NCBI GenBank assembly: GCA_035578155.1
Contig: JAPWDM010000002.1
Location: 37,372,437-37,436,436, forward strand
DNA: 64,000 nt
Source of the DNA: Brachynemurus nebulosus
Taxonomy: Eukaryota > Arthropoda > Insecta > Neuroptera > Myrmeleontidae
Direction of reading: 5' to 3'
The notes beneath the pieces are model-generated. The model had not been told where the DNA came from, did no database searches, and saw nothing but the letters and a program-made list of their open reading frames with translations. Of the stretch, positions 47,763 to 60,800 are shown in pieces (within the stretch, counting starts at the first letter, position 1; every line of letters starts with the position of its first letter). The position numbers and the translations under genes are program-made.

Positions 47763-49457
47763 CCGCATAAAAAAGTTTTATCGAAAATACATAGCTCAAA
47801 ACGCTCAAAACCTCACGATTTTCTTAGAAGTTGCTTTTTCTAAACAAAATAAAGCATTAATTTACATATGAGAATATTTTATTTCATTTTTACAATATTA
47901 TGAAATTTGTGAAAAATACATCTGTAAAAAACTTTAAAATTTGGAGAGACAGGTCTACCCACACTGTCAACCATTGTCAACCCACATTGGATGCCCGTAA
48001 AGACTAGAGACTGTTGCACATGAATATTTTTTTTTTTTAATTCAGGGGATTCCTCGTCTGGGCCCCCGATAGAGGCTTTTCCCCTTGCACAACACCGATG
48101 GTTTCGCCTTCTTTACCTAAGGATGGGGGTTCCACCCTTATCAAACAAATGATATCATCATTTCGCACGCTTAATAATAAACCGAAATAAGTCAAAATTT
48201 CAGAATTCTGACTTTTTGTAATAAACTGAACTAATATAGTTCAAAGAATAGGTACAATTCGATCACCAAGCGAAACAAAGCAATATGGCGGATTTGTTGG
48301 ATCACCCGCCTCTTTAGTACAAAAGCGCGCGAGACTATAACGAAGTAAGACGAAATAATTCGGTTTATGCGCAGACGCAGGTAAGATTATTCTATGTTTA
48401 TTTTTTCTTAAACTGACACTTTTTCGTTTTATTTTACTTTAGTTGAAAACGATGTTTTAATACACCATGTACTATTTAGACTTGTTTCAGTTTATTTCTA
48501 AATAATGTTTGATTTTAATTTTTATTTTAATACTAAACCGGCATAAGTCGAAACTTAAAAAAATATCTGGTTTTCTTCATTTTACTATAAAGAATTTTAA
48601 CAAACTTTTTGCACAATAATATTCCTTATCCATTCCTCTACAATTTAAGATCAAGAAAACTAAATAGAACTTCATTTATACCCATGAAAATTGTATATAT
48701 CTTAAACTATGTCGAGGTTCAAAACTTTAACAGCTATTTCCCACAAACTTGAAATTTTGACTTATTCCGGTTTATTATTAAGCGTGCGATTTGTTTTCAA
48801 GATATGCGAGACAAAAAATATTTAACAAAAAGTTGATTTCTTTTTTTTTTTTAAATTTTTTTTTTTTAAATTTTATAATAATTTACTGGCGTTTTTAACA
48901 TCAAGGAAGGTTCTTAGGCCATTATATAATAAAGACATGGTTAAAAATCTATATGATCTATGTTGTGTCAATAAAGTTAATTCCGTTTTTTTTTATCACA
49001 AAAAACAAACCACTAATCCGAATTTGCTGAAAACTTTATCCAGTCTTCATTTTTTAATTACGCATCTAATAAAATTAATCCGGAGTTTATGATATGCGAG
49101 ACGACAAAAAATTTACGAACGAACTAACGAACGTACACACAGACATCACGCTAAAAACGATGGATTTGGATTCTAGTGACCTTGAAACGTGGAGATATGT
49201 CCAAATTAGCGATTCGTAAAATCGGACCAATGGGAAGTTAATAATGCAATAACTTATATTCTTATGCAATGTACTAATTAAAATTCTTAAAAATTATTAA
49301 AAAGTAATTTTATTAAAGAAAGTTATTATAGTTAAGGTTTAAGTTTCTTACTTTCTCTTGATTTTGATTCACATTATGCATTTTAATGACTATTTTCTTA
49401 AAAATTGCATAAAAAAAGTCGCACAAAAAAGATCACATAATAAAAGGTTTAGCTGTA
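47563..49457. mobile_element. pogo/Tigger-like ends bracketing 1.9 kb
   Basis: TACAGCTGAACCCTTTTTTTATG at the left and, inverted, AAAAGGTTTAGCTGTA at the right, each bordered by TA. The end sequence is the same family as the 140-bp MITE at 6,271. The right half contains GCATAAAAAAAGTCGCAC, also like 6,361-6,400. No transposase is seen. Confidence 0.5.
48164..48788. mobile_element. MITE with 38-bp inverted ends CGCACGCTTAATAATAAACC
   Basis: The left end at 48,164 and its inverse ending at 48,788 match over about 38 bp, continuing into GAAATAAGTCAAAATTTC. Both flanks carry ATTT, a possible 4-bp duplication. 625 bp, non-coding, nested in the 47,075-50,603 insertion. Confidence 0.75.
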
Positions 49458-51715
49458 GTCAATTTTTACAGAAAAGTATCCAGTACACATTACACAGTAG
49501 GTATATGAAATATTTAAAATGAATATTTCAAACATTATTTACTTTTCTTCTCATTCGACAAATTCCTAATAAACATAATAAGTAATTCAGATGTCAAAAT
49601 AGGCTCACAGGGAAAGGTCGTGAAGTCGAAAATTCAAAAAAATCTGTAACTTTGTACTTACATACGACAGTATCAGAAAAACTTATTGTGACATTATAAC
49701 GCACCGCCAGTGTGTTAATACTTTAATAGTAAAAATGAGTGTGTGAAAACTAGTAAGTAATTTAAAGAGGTGATTCACCCCTCTCTCTAATGTTGTTCAA
49801 ATTAAATTCCGAATTCTAGAAATTCATTCCTACGTTACACTAATTGTCTTAAACTATTTTCCATGAAGAAGTTCTTGAATTACTCAAACAGTACGATTAT
49901 GTCAATATAGTCACCCCCTAGTTAACTATCCTTAGACTTAATATTAGGAAATTGAGCAAAAGCAGGTCAATTAGATTTTTACGTAGATTTGAAATCTGTA
50001 AACAAAATTTGTATACATATATTTTATTTTTTACTCTCTTTTTGCAAAATTAATCTCCAAATTTTAACCCTCAACCACCCCTGTTGATGTGATTTGAACA
50101 AATTGCATATCAATAGATAGCTCTTTAAAAAAGAGCAATATCTTCAATTTAAACTTTTGCTCTATCTCTTACCGTTTGTAAGAGATAGTGCAAGATATTT
50201 GAAAAATTAAATTTTTATCCCAATTTTTGAAGGGCGATTTCACCCCTTAAAAACGTTTTTTAGCAGAAACTGATATTTTTTATGTTATTAGGTAGTCACC
50301 CTCTACAGACTGACAAAGTTTCATATTTTTTTATTTCTTTCGACTTCGCGACCTTTCCTTGTTAGTAGATAAAACTGATGTAACAATTGCTAATTATTGT
50401 TAAATATAATTCTGCAACAATGCTTTGAAATTTTAAAAATGACGATGTAATAAAATGTATGCATTATATACGTACAACACTAACAATAAAGTATATTTTT
50501 TAGATTGATTTAAAATAAAAATTGTAATAAATAATTTATACAGACCGGTGAAATATTTTCGTGGTCCGGCACCGGTCCGCGTACCGGCAGTTGAGAAACA
50601 CTGATCTGTATGATCATTATCAAAACCTTAATATTCGTAAACATTGTCAGCGACATTACAACAAAACAATTGATGACAAAAATTAACATATGAATTGCAA
50701 AGGTGTCATTGATCATCTTTGCAATATAACACAATTCGTTATGGAGTCGACAGAGGATAATTATTCGATTATAATCCACTGATGCGGTGCGGTCCACAAA
50801 ACTCGAGAGTTTCTCACGCAATTTTGTTTCATTCATCCTACACATTCGTTGTAATTCTTTGTTAATTTGTGCAAATCGTCTTTTGAGGTACACAATCCCA
50901 TAGAAGAAAACTGTTTTGGTGCTGAATTCCAGTTGCTCCGATAATCCAACGTTAATTAATTGCCAAATTGATCCCGGATAAAAAATTTCTTTAGACAATG
51001 CCCCAGCATATGAAATTGCAGTTTTTAATAAGATTACAAAAAATATTATCCGATGATCTTGGATTATTTTTGGGAGTCCAATTTGACCAAAACATTCATT
51101 TAATTTTTCCATGTTCTTGAAAATTTTTACATATGTTCCGCGTTTAAAAAGACTAGTCGCTATTGATTGTATGGCCAGTAAAATGGCGAATAAGTGATAA
51201 ATAACGCCGTTGTGATTCCCTGATTTAATATAGTCGATTATATTATCAAAATTTAGAGTCAGTTTGACACTATTATAAGTGAAGCAGAGATAAGTGGTTA
51301 AGAAAATTATGGTATAATAAAACCAAAATGTCGATTTTTCCATTTTTATTTTTTTATTGATAATTTTGATCTGTAAGGGGAGTATTCCGAATGTTCGAAG
51401 AAATATTAAGTACAGGTAAAACGCGAATATTTTCTCTTTCTTTATGGTTGCCATTCTTTTTTTAAATTCAGTTAGATTTAGCAACTAGTCTGACAATTAA
51501 CTGGCGCAGTCGTCCACGCTATACAGATATACCTACACTTCTTATTCCTTATAATAAGTAGCAACTCTAGTGGTATGTTAGAAGAAGGGTAGTATAAAGG
51601 TTCCTCAGTTGTGAGGATTGTATTCAGAATATTTCATAATTCCTATACTTCGGAAAAAGTGAGTTGAATAAGTCCGATTGGTAAACTAACTACATACTGT
51701 TAATCAAAATATGGC

Positions 51716-52368
51716 TAACTTCAAAAATGCATCACTGCTTGCATGAGGCAGAGTCAAAAGTTCAAAAACGCATCAGACGCCTCACAACGAAAAATCAAAA
51801 ATTCATTTTTGCATTTGATGCGTCAAAACAATGCATCAAGAAATTTGGTGATGCGTGTCATGCGCATAATGTAATATCACAGCTACTTACATTTAAAATA
51901 CATATAGGTGGCTGTCGTAGCTATGGCAATGTGAATAAGAGATGATGCCAATGGTCCTATGACCATAACGGTTATAGGAATAATTCAGAAAAACTAAATG
52001 TTAAAAAAGATGAATTTATTTACCTCTCATTAAAATTGTTTAAACTATCTGAATACACCTTGCATTCAAAATATGAAATATTTTTTATTCAAATAATTTC
52101 AATTTTTTCAATTTTCAATTTAAAGTAAATTCAAGTTGAAATTCAAAGATAATATATACAAGGACTGTATTGCTACATTATCTATAGTCTAATCATGCTA
52201 TATTATCTATAGTCAAATCAGAGGTTAAATGATGCCAATATCCCGTTCAAAAACATCAAATGTGCATCAAATTTCAAGAGAGCATCAGCATCGCATCATG
52301 TAGTATTAGACGCATCAGAAAGGTCATGATGTTGCATCGATGCGGTAAAGTTTACATTTTTGAAGTTA
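51716..52368. repeat. Segment dense in GCATC/GATGC with 14-bp inverted ends
   Basis: The ends TAACTTCAAAAATG and CATTTTTGAAGTTA are exact inverses. In both halves the words GCATCA, GATGCG and GATGC recur many times (for example 52,280-52,345), far above expectation for AT-rich DNA. No duplication of flanks was found, so mobility is uncertain. Confidence 0.5.
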
Positions 52369-52848
52369 CCCGATATTACGTGGATTTATTGCTAGGAACC
52401 CATTTGTATAGATGTGCCGCGACGCCCGTGACTAACAGAACCAGTTTTTGTCGGGCGAGTGACGGTAGGGGAAAGGTAAAGCAAACATACATAACATACA
52501 AAATAATGTCTTACATAATTGGTTGTACATTTATACATAAAATTAATGTATTTTTCGATGACATTTATATAAAATATCAATATTTATGTAACTAAATTCT
52601 AATAAAAAGACTAAATATCAACTTTATTTCAAAGATGGTTTTAATATTTGTGGTGAGAACTTTTTTCTTAACTTAGATTAAGCCTTTTTAACTTTTTTTT
52701 CTTTATAATCTTATATAAGTATACAGGTTATATAGAATATGTGTGGTTGCCATTTTGGTATATTTACTATAGTTATGAATGGTTATTAAATTGATATTTT
52801 TGATGACATTTATTTTCAGATCTTAGTTATTTTATTAAATTAAATAAA

Positions 52849-53215
52849 TAACGTAAAAGCCCCTATACCGGAACACTATTTTTAGGTGTGTAATTAAACT
52901 GGCTTACAAAAGTTGACAAATAAATTAAGCACCTATTTTTTTTTTCTTAATAAACATGAAAGAAAGTTTTTTTAATCCAATGAATATGTTTTTAAAAAAA
53001 TACAACCCAAAAATTTTTATTAATGTTTTTCTTTTACAAAATGTCGACATCTATGTCCAAACAAAGAAATATTAATGACACTAGGAGTTGGAAACCGATA
53101 TGCAAACATACGTGTAATATGAATAATATGACACATAGACGTCAAAGTAGGAAACAGAATAGTTTAAGTATCAGACGTAAATAAAGGATCAAAATACTAT
53201 ATTCAACAAAAATTG

Positions 53216-53291
<76 letters not shown>

Positions 53292-53466
53292 CTTTAATTA
53301 AGTAAGGAAACATTAAATGCGAGATGAATTTAAATTTAAAAATAATCATTCTATTAATAATAATTTTTGTTATCAGAGGTTTCTTTCAGAAATAACTTCA
53401 TTAATATATAAATGTCAATACTGTTCGGACATATGACCGCGTTCCGGTATAGGGGCTTTTACGTTA
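52849..53466. mobile_element. TA-target MITE with 26-bp perfect inverted ends
   Basis: TAACGTAAAAGCCCCTATAC at the left, with its exact inverse at the right over 26 bp (including CCGGAAC). TA stands at both edges. An (AT)n run fills 53,220-53,289. Subterminal sequence is shared with the element at 13,993-15,240, so the two are diverged members of one family. Confidence 0.85.
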
Positions 53467-55291
53467 TAAGAAAAAGTAAATCAACAAATTAAGAATCAGT
53501 TTTTTTTCCAAACTATTTCTACTTCCTGAAAAGGATAGATTAAAGTATTGAGTATAGACATTAGACACGAGGTTTCGGGTTCTTTTAAGGGGGGAGTTCA
53601 CGCCAGAAACGGCTAATAAACTATTTTTTTTCGAATCTCGTTTTTTGTTTTTATTTTGTTCTGTGGTTCTTTACAAACACGGTGATATATAAAACATGGC
53701 CAAAAAAATTTGTTTAAGTAGAAAAATATTTATTTGTGAGCCACTGCACAGCCAAGTTGCTGCTCCTTTGCAGATAACGCTCGTCCCCCCTCACGATTTA
53801 ATCAGTAATATTAAAATTTAGTTTTGGTATGTGCATAAGTTATAGTATGCACGAAAAAGGAACAAGAGGGGACAATGTATGGGGCTGGAGAGTTTTAATA
53901 AACAGTGAGTAAACTGCTTCTTTTGTTATTATTTTTGTTTTTTACCGTTTCCCGAAAGTTGTGTTTTTCTCGACAAGGAAAATCATATCTCAAGTTCTAG
54001 AAAAGATAGAGACTTTAATATTTTTTAATTTTGTTCATATACATATTGTGCATAAAATGAAGTATGCTTTTTCCATTTGAACAATTGTAACTATTTTTAA
54101 GCAATTTTTTAAAATAAAAAATTGTTTTATAATTTTTAGAAGTTTGGGAGTATAATTTTATAGTTAATTTTTAAAATTACCTGAAACCCATACTCAGTTT
54201 TATGGACAGGTCCTTTAGGAATAAAATAATGAAAAAATATTTAAAAAATATTCATTACTTTTTGAGATATGGCGTTCCTTGTAAACGTTTAAAAACTTGT
54301 GAAAAAGGGCCCCCTCCCACCTCAGGGAAGAGTAATGAATGTTTCAAAAACAAAATTTTCTATTTGAAACTCGCCCTAATTTAAAAAAAATTCAACAAGC
54401 AAAATAATCATAAATAAAAAAGTTGGTTTTTTATTTGAACTCCTCCCTTAATAACGGCATATCTGTAAGTATAATTTATTATATCTTGTTATTTATTTTT
54501 TATATAAAAAACAATGTAACTACAACAAGCCTCCTTACAACAGTTCACGAACCACTACACATTATGAATACCTAGTAAGTTCATTGAATATTCCTAAATC
54601 AAGTTCTTAATTTGGAAATAACTTCAAATTGCATTCTTTTTTCGAAAAACAGTTCAAAATTTTAGAATGTTTTTGGAAAAATCCAGAAAAAGTTGTTTAG
54701 TATAATCTATTTCACTTAAATTTAAGCATAATTCATCACTTACAAAATAAGGAATTCCCGTTTTTTTAGCTCTATCTCTTTCATTGTTGAAAATGCCTAA
54801 ATTTTAAATTTGCAGTTTGTTTTTAGAAAAGAATAGAAGATTGATTTGTTTGGAATATAAGAATTATTTAATTTTTTAACGATAACTCATGCTCAATTGT
54901 ATTTGAAACGGGGTATAATAGTTAACAAGTCTGACGAAAAAATTAAGTAGATACTTCGAATTTATTTTATTCCGACCCTTTTAAAAGAACAATAAATCAG
55001 TAGAATTTTTTTTTAAATAATTTGTTTTATATGCACTTTGACATGTTGACAGTTGACATCTTTGAAGTTTATGTATATAAACTTTTTTTCTTATGATTTA
55101 AGTGATTATTATTTAATTTTTATATTTGATTTGATTTTTTTTTATTGACACTTAATAAATTTATTGACAGTCTTATTAATGATGAAGTTCACATTTAGGG
55201 TTGGGTACAAACGATTTTCTCGTAAAACAACAGTTGATTATGATATTAATGATGTTATATGACTTGCATTCGATTTTTATGTTTATAGTAT
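53467..55291. other. AT-rich sequence between receptor genes, no gene seen
   Basis: No exon was recognised. 54,700-54,920 partly matches, inverted, sequence at about 6,020-6,230 (shared phrase AACTCATGCTCAATTGTATT and CGGGAATTCCTTAAATT-like runs), so another dispersed repeat is present. Confidence 0.4.
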
Positions 55292-55641
55292 TTATTTATC
55301 GAACTGAATCAGTATTACAATGTATGATGTGCAGCTAGCAATTATCTAAAATTTAAAAACCCAAATTTTAATTTAAATAATAATTTTTTGAAGTATCAGT
55401 AACCATACTTACAGAAAAAAATGTTGTAAAGTCTAACGGGAAGAATCCACAAGCATTAAAATTCACGTTTGAGTGTAGAAATTGAATCATTAAGTGTTTT
55501 ATCTAAAAAAGAAAGAGTATTAGAGCAAGCTTTTTGTCTCATTTCGTTAAACTTACTTCTTTGTTGTATTGCTTTTCCATATTATACATGGAGTAATTTT
55601 GGATAAGTTTTGATGTTTTCTGTGACTAGAAAACATAAATA

Positions 55642-55717
<76 letters not shown>

Positions 55718-56583
55718 CTATTTTTGAAATCTTGTAAAAATGGTGGTTTCTCTTACATAACCTCTTTGTGCTATCTATCAATGGTTTTTTCTACATCTTT
55801 CTAGTTAATTCTATTTTCTATTTTTCAATTTTATTAGTTTAACTTGTGGTTCCTGATACGGTAAGTAATTGGCTCCCACATATTTTTCCTGAAATTCCTC
55901 TAAGTTTTATCTTTTTTCGTGACTTCCCTATTTATTATGGCGTTCGTTGGTTTTTAATTTTGTTTTCCCCCTGTCAGTTTGACAGCTACTTTGATTTTTG
56001 AGGTCATGTCCTTTGTTGATGTCTACTTTCGGTTGTTTTTCACAACTGAAATCGAATGTTCCTGAAGATGATCATTTAAATGATTGAAACATGTAGAACA
56101 TTTTATTAATTTTCTATTATTTTCATGCAGGTTGTCGTACATTTTGAATTTACTCACTTAATCTTACCTGCAGTTGGTTTTTTGATAATAAATAAATTAG
56201 GACATTACATTAACTTTTAATTACATATCACTCACTCATAGCTCATTAAATAGATGTTCGCAGACATGCGCTTTGCAGTGTCATCCAGGCTCTGGGTACA
56301 TCTATTTAATGAGCTATAAGTGAGTGATATGTAATTAAAATTTAATGTAGTGTCCTAATTTATTATTTAATTCATAATCAATGTCACTTTGGTGCTCACA
56401 AATTTGATGTAATTTTATAGAAATTTTGAAAAATCTTCGATTATTCTGAAAATTCAAAACTTGGTAGCGACCCCTAAAACATTTTTTAAAAATCTAAAAT
56501 TTTTATGGAAGTCTTTTCATATTGTGGAAAAAAATGAACGGGTGGCCCTAGTACTTTTAAATATTAGTTTTTTAAGGGCCACC

Positions 56584-56654
<71 letters not shown>

Positions 56655-57869
56655 TACATAAATATCTTATAGCAGAGGCGTAACTACAATGGAGCAGGTA
56701 GAACAGTCGCTTCAGTGTGTAACAGGGATAGGTATGGGCATAAGAGAAAATAATTTTTTCCTAAATGAAAGAAAGAAGTGAAAAGTCAGAACGGCATTTT
56801 TTTGCTCATCAACTACAGTTTTGGGGAAAAATGAAGTTTTTAGAGGGGGGCAATCAAGTAAAATCGCTCGCGGACGCAAAATTTGTTTTACGCTTCTGAT
56901 TATTAGCACTTTTATACTAACCTCTTGTGTAACCATCATACACGATTTCAATATAAAAAAGAGCGTAAAACCTAAATTAAAATTCGCATGCACATTCTCA
57001 ATTGCTATAAAAACTTCAATTACAGTCCAGTGTTGTTCCGGATGAAACACTGACTGAACCACATTAAACATCGTGACCGTAGTAACCGAAAATGTACTAA
57101 ACACCAATAATAAAACTGGGATTTGTAAAATTTCATTGTACTTATTCGCTATATCGCACAGTTCCTGGTGTAAATAGCACAAAATTTTCATTTTAGCTAA
57201 TTTTGTAACATTAAAATAACGTTCACCATTTCGAAATAACATTTTCTGTTTCACCATTCGTTCCAAATATATATTAATTCGAACGAAACGTTGATAGATT
57301 ATTTGAAGACATATGATGAAGGCGACTATTGAGAAAAGTGAAATGTGGCTAACCAAAAAATAGTTAAATATGTGCATACCTTTTGAACGATATACAAAAA
57401 TTTTGAAAATCAATTTTGTATACATCAGAACCATTGTAAATGGAATAATGAGTATTAAAATCATTCGTAATGATCTCAACTGATGACCGGGGACGTTCAT
57501 TTGTTTTAAAACAACATCATTCTTATTAATTTCTTGGATCACTTTTATAAATGTTTTTAAATTTATTTGAATTAGAAACAAACAGACGATTGCAAATATT
57601 GTGATAAGTATTTCGTAAATGCGATAGTTGGTTTTCTTTAAAAACGTTATGATATTGTAATATTTTTCATTGATAGTTCGGGAAAGACTCGATATGAGTA
57701 ATATGATTAAAATCGATATACTGTAGAAACGCCAAAAAAGTGATTTTTTTAAAAAAAATGTTTGATTTTTAAAGGCAATTGAGCAAGGATATATGCCAAA
57801 CAGTTGGGAGGAAAATATTAGAAGGGAGAAATTCTTTTTGATTCTGATATTAGTTTTTATACGTTCCAT
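55292..57869 (-). CDS. Gustatory receptor, intact, four exons
   Basis: Coding exons on the minus strand: 57,869-56,922; 55,619-55,557; 55,502-55,413; 55,345-55,292, all phase 0 with good borders (donors GAG|GTTAGT, GAA|GTAAGT, TCT|GTAAGT). The product has 384 residues, a usual length for the family. It starts MERIKTNIRIKKNFSLLIFS and has about seven hydrophobic segments. Family marks are LCYLHQELCDIANKYNEILQ before TM5, TLFFILKSCMMVTQE at TM6, SNVNFNACGFFPLDFTTFFS before TM7, and the ending SCTSYIVILIQFDK, the TYhhhhhQF class motif. Such 7tm_7 proteins are ligand-gated channels with inverted topology, used for taste or contact chemicals; the ligand cannot be told from sequence. The uninterrupted open frame runs past the first donor to 56,712, but that extension is intron. 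The nearest relative in the window is the broken gene at 43,822-51,454. Confidence 0.92.
55646..55716. repeat. (AT)n microsatellite in receptor intron
   Basis: AT run of about 70 bp just upstream (in transcript sense) of the second exon of the intact receptor gene. A second AT run lies at 56,587-56,649 in the same intron. Confidence 0.95.
56188..56366. repeat. Large palindrome with about 69-bp arms in receptor intron
   Basis: Left arm 56,188-56,257 and right arm 56,298-56,366 are near-perfect inverted copies (both contain ATTACATATCACTCAC and AGCTCATTAAATAGATGT on opposite strands). The 40-bp spacer is GC-richer. Likely a small foldback MITE; no clear duplication. Confidence 0.8.
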
Positions 57870-60800
57870 ATCTGAAAATTTAGAAGATAGCCTAATCCCA
57901 GATCACAGCACTAATCATATTTTTAAAGGGAAACTATCCTTTTAAAGAGAAATAAATTAGTTTTTATCCGCGACTTCGCTCAGAAACGTTTTCCTAAGGT
58001 AAAAAGTACTCGAGATCCTCTTTCGTTCCCTCTGTTGAAGTTTAAAGTCAATCATTCATTTTTTTTAGTCAACTGTTATAATTTTTTTGTTCCCACTATA
58101 TGTTTTCCCATGATAAAAGGTAGCGTATGTATTTCTACGTCTTCTCGATTATTACTATGCAAAGTTTCAGGTCGATTGATTACGCGATTGAGGTCTGAGA
58201 GCAAGATAAACAACATTGTAAATACATTTCCCCTCGGGAATTAGATGTTTTTGCAGGGTAAAAATAGCCTGTGTCGTTCTTCGTCCTTCCAGCTATTTTT
58301 GTGAATTGGTTGCACTGTCCAGGCGTGAAAGCCAACTAAACAAACAAATAAACTCGAAAATTGAAACACTTTTGACTAGAATTTTGTAATTTTTTTCTTA
58401 ACCGAGAAATTTCACTTCTAGAGTAAATGGCGAGCACACTTTATTCTGTTAAGTTTGCTCATTTAAAATTATTTTACAAACTAAAGCATTTATTGTTATA
58501 AATTGTTATTTAACACGTTTAACAAAAGTATTACGTCTAATTTTCTTTTAAATAATCCTTAATTTTTCTTAAACAAATTCATTTATTTAAATGATTTATT
58601 TTTCCATATAATTATGTCCTCTTAATTTGTTTATGTAATATAATATGTGAGTATCAATTATAAAAAGTGACTTTTGGTTTTTCATTATTTAAACTATAAT
58701 TAAACTGTTTTTATTGTTTTAAACCTAATAAAATATTAGTAATTTATATTTCCGTAGCTACAATACAGTACGCATATTGTCTTCAAACATTTTTTTAAAC
58801 AATTTGCTTGTCCAATTAAATATTAATTAGATGGACCAGTGATTGTTAAACAATTGTTCGTAAATTAATAATGAGTTCCAGCAAATTGTAAAATTATAAA
58901 TGTCAGTAGAAACTGATTTATTATTTTCAGTCAATGTTCAGTTTAGATAGAAAATGAATATTAAAAAATTGAAGGGTAATTTATTCCGTGTATAATGTAG
59001 TTATTTATGGGGCTTGGAGCGAAGAGGGTATAAAAGAAGACTTCTATTGTATTATTTAATTGTCTTTTTTCAATTTAAAAGGTTTTTTTTACTGTTATTT
59101 CTAGACTGTCAGTTATTGTTAGGTATAATAATTTGTTCACACCGAAGCGGTAAGTAAAACAAGGAATGTAGGTTATTTTTTTGTCTTACTTATGTTGTAT
59201 TTTACTTACTCTTTAGTATAAACGCGTGTAAGGGATCTTAATTGAATTAATGTCTGTATAAGATTATCAGTTTTTTTTGTTCTATAAAGCATTTAAGAAA
59301 TATTTGAAAAACCACGTGAAAACTTATACGTTTTAAACTGAATTTTTAGATTAGGTGATTCATATTTTCTAAACGTATTATCAATAATAATTCCCTTTTA
59401 ATCTCTTTTAAGCCCTCCTCTCACCATGTCGATTACAGGTGGCTTTTATCTTGAACCCCCTTCCCCCTCAGTGGAGCGTAGTACTTTTTCCTATTAAGTC
59501 CAAAAGATATTTTATTTAAATAATATCCTTTTTATTATAAAATATAAAATTAACAAAGTTTAGCAAAATATTTTCCCATAAAACACGTCTCTGTACTGTG
59601 AAAACTGTGTGACCAAATGGTAACATATTTCGTTCGAGGAAAACGTAAAATTTAAAAATTTCATAAGGCCATAAATAATTTATGGTTATTCATTAAATTT
59701 CACATTCACTTTTATGTTTGTTTTAATTGTGCCAAATAAAATAAATTGAAGAATTACGTAGTTCAATTCTTATTTCCCCCACCAAAATTGCCCTGTTTTG
59801 GTCTGCGAAAGTTATACATATAAGGTACTTACAGTGTTATCTAAACGGCAACATAATTAGGTACTGATATAACTTTCTATCGGGGGCAGATAACTTTATC
59901 TGACTGTACACCCTTTTTCGATTTTCGATGATTAATTAAAAAATTATAAAAAAGAGAAAAAAACACTTTATTAGATACAACACTTTATTTTTAAAGAGCT
60001 TTCGACTGACATGTTTAATTCCAAGGTCGGACCTGCTAGAAAGTTGTTCGATAAAAAGGGAATGACAAATTTATATCCATTACACTTTAACGTTACAGGT
60101 TTCATTACTTTCACATTATAGATTTTACTACACTCCCGCATTATAGATTTCATTATACTATCACATTACAAATTTCGCTACACTTTCACGCAGAATTATT
60201 CTCACTATAGAAGTTTTCACTTCAAAAAGAAAATGGATTTTCAAAATTAATCTGTTTTACATATAGTTATCATCTGTTACGTAAGAAAAAGTATGAAAGT
60301 AAAATGCAAAAATCAGAAATGTCCCCGATTCATTTCAATTTACGGTACTTACATTGGAATTCCGGTTTGAATCTTAATGTAAAATTACATTCAAATCACA
60401 TAGAAATATAGTCGGGTCGTATGGTTTGATGAAAAGGGTTTATACATAGTAGTTAAAATGTGGAATACAATTAACAAAGACGAACATTGTATAATATTTT
60501 TACATGCCAATCGAAACATCAGTGTTCGCATTACTTTTGTTAAATATTTTCGTGATTTACATAAAACCATGCAGTTCCTTTTTAATACATATTTGAAAAA
60601 AAACTGTTTGATGATTACTGATTTAGCATTTACAGTAAACTAGCATGTATTTTAATAAATTCACTTGTACAGGTGTTCGTAATTAATTTTCAAGTTGTTC
60701 GAGATTCTACAATGAGATTTATTTTTAAAGTAATTTAAATACGTTACTTTCAGTTTAACGACAAACTAAAACCCATAGAATAATCAATATTTTTTTTTAA

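Larger units (their letters stand above)
47075..50603. mobile_element. 3.5-kb hAT-type insertion that interrupts a gustatory receptor exon
   Basis: Identical 8-bp flanks ATCTGTAT at 47,067-47,074 and 50,604-50,611 lie inside receptor coding sequence. The right end reads inward CAGTGTTTCTCAACTGCCGG; the left begins TAGCCAGGTTTGCCAAC, which aligns only loosely, and a better matching end (CAGCGTTTTTCAAC, followed by GCGCGGACCG) lies at 47,248. No transposase frame is visible. The interior holds a 165-bp tandem duplication, a pogo-like TIR pair and a 625-bp MITE, so the element has gathered later insertions or is composite. Confidence 0.8.
43822..51454 (-). pseudogene. Gustatory receptor gene split by a transposon
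   Basis: Minus-strand pieces: 51,454-50,604 (start at MATIKKEKIF), 47,066-46,897, 45,270-45,202, 44,069-43,980 and 43,920-43,822. The 7tm_7 family marks are present: CRLHNELCYIAKMIND before TM5, SLLFIIINFLSSTENT at TM6, NFSVYGLFSMDYTLFF, and the C-terminal SYIIILIQFDK (the insect gustatory receptor TYhhhhhQF motif). The last three exons are in phase 0 and match the intact paralogue at 55,292-57,869 in order and size (69/90/99 against 63/90/54 bases). Exon one is broken at 50,604/47,074 by a 3.5-kb element with duplicated ATCTGTAT. The two halves together are 1,021 bases, one more than a multiple of three, and precise removal of the element leaves an early TAA, so a frameshift also exists or an extra A was called in AAAA at the site. 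Probably inactive. Confidence 0.8.

Noticed and set aside
50510..50603. C-terminal end of the 324-residue receptor frame
   Set aside because: These codons lie in the inserted element (its end starts CAGTGTTTCTCAAC) and not in receptor sequence.
52260..52595. 111-residue frame on the plus strand
   Set aside because: It spans the GATGC-rich repeat segment and AT-rich DNA, with no domain or splice context.
56712..56921. Extension of the intact receptor frame to 385 codons without splicing
   Set aside because: A donor at 56,921 and three downstream exons with the conserved C-terminal motif show that this stretch is intron.
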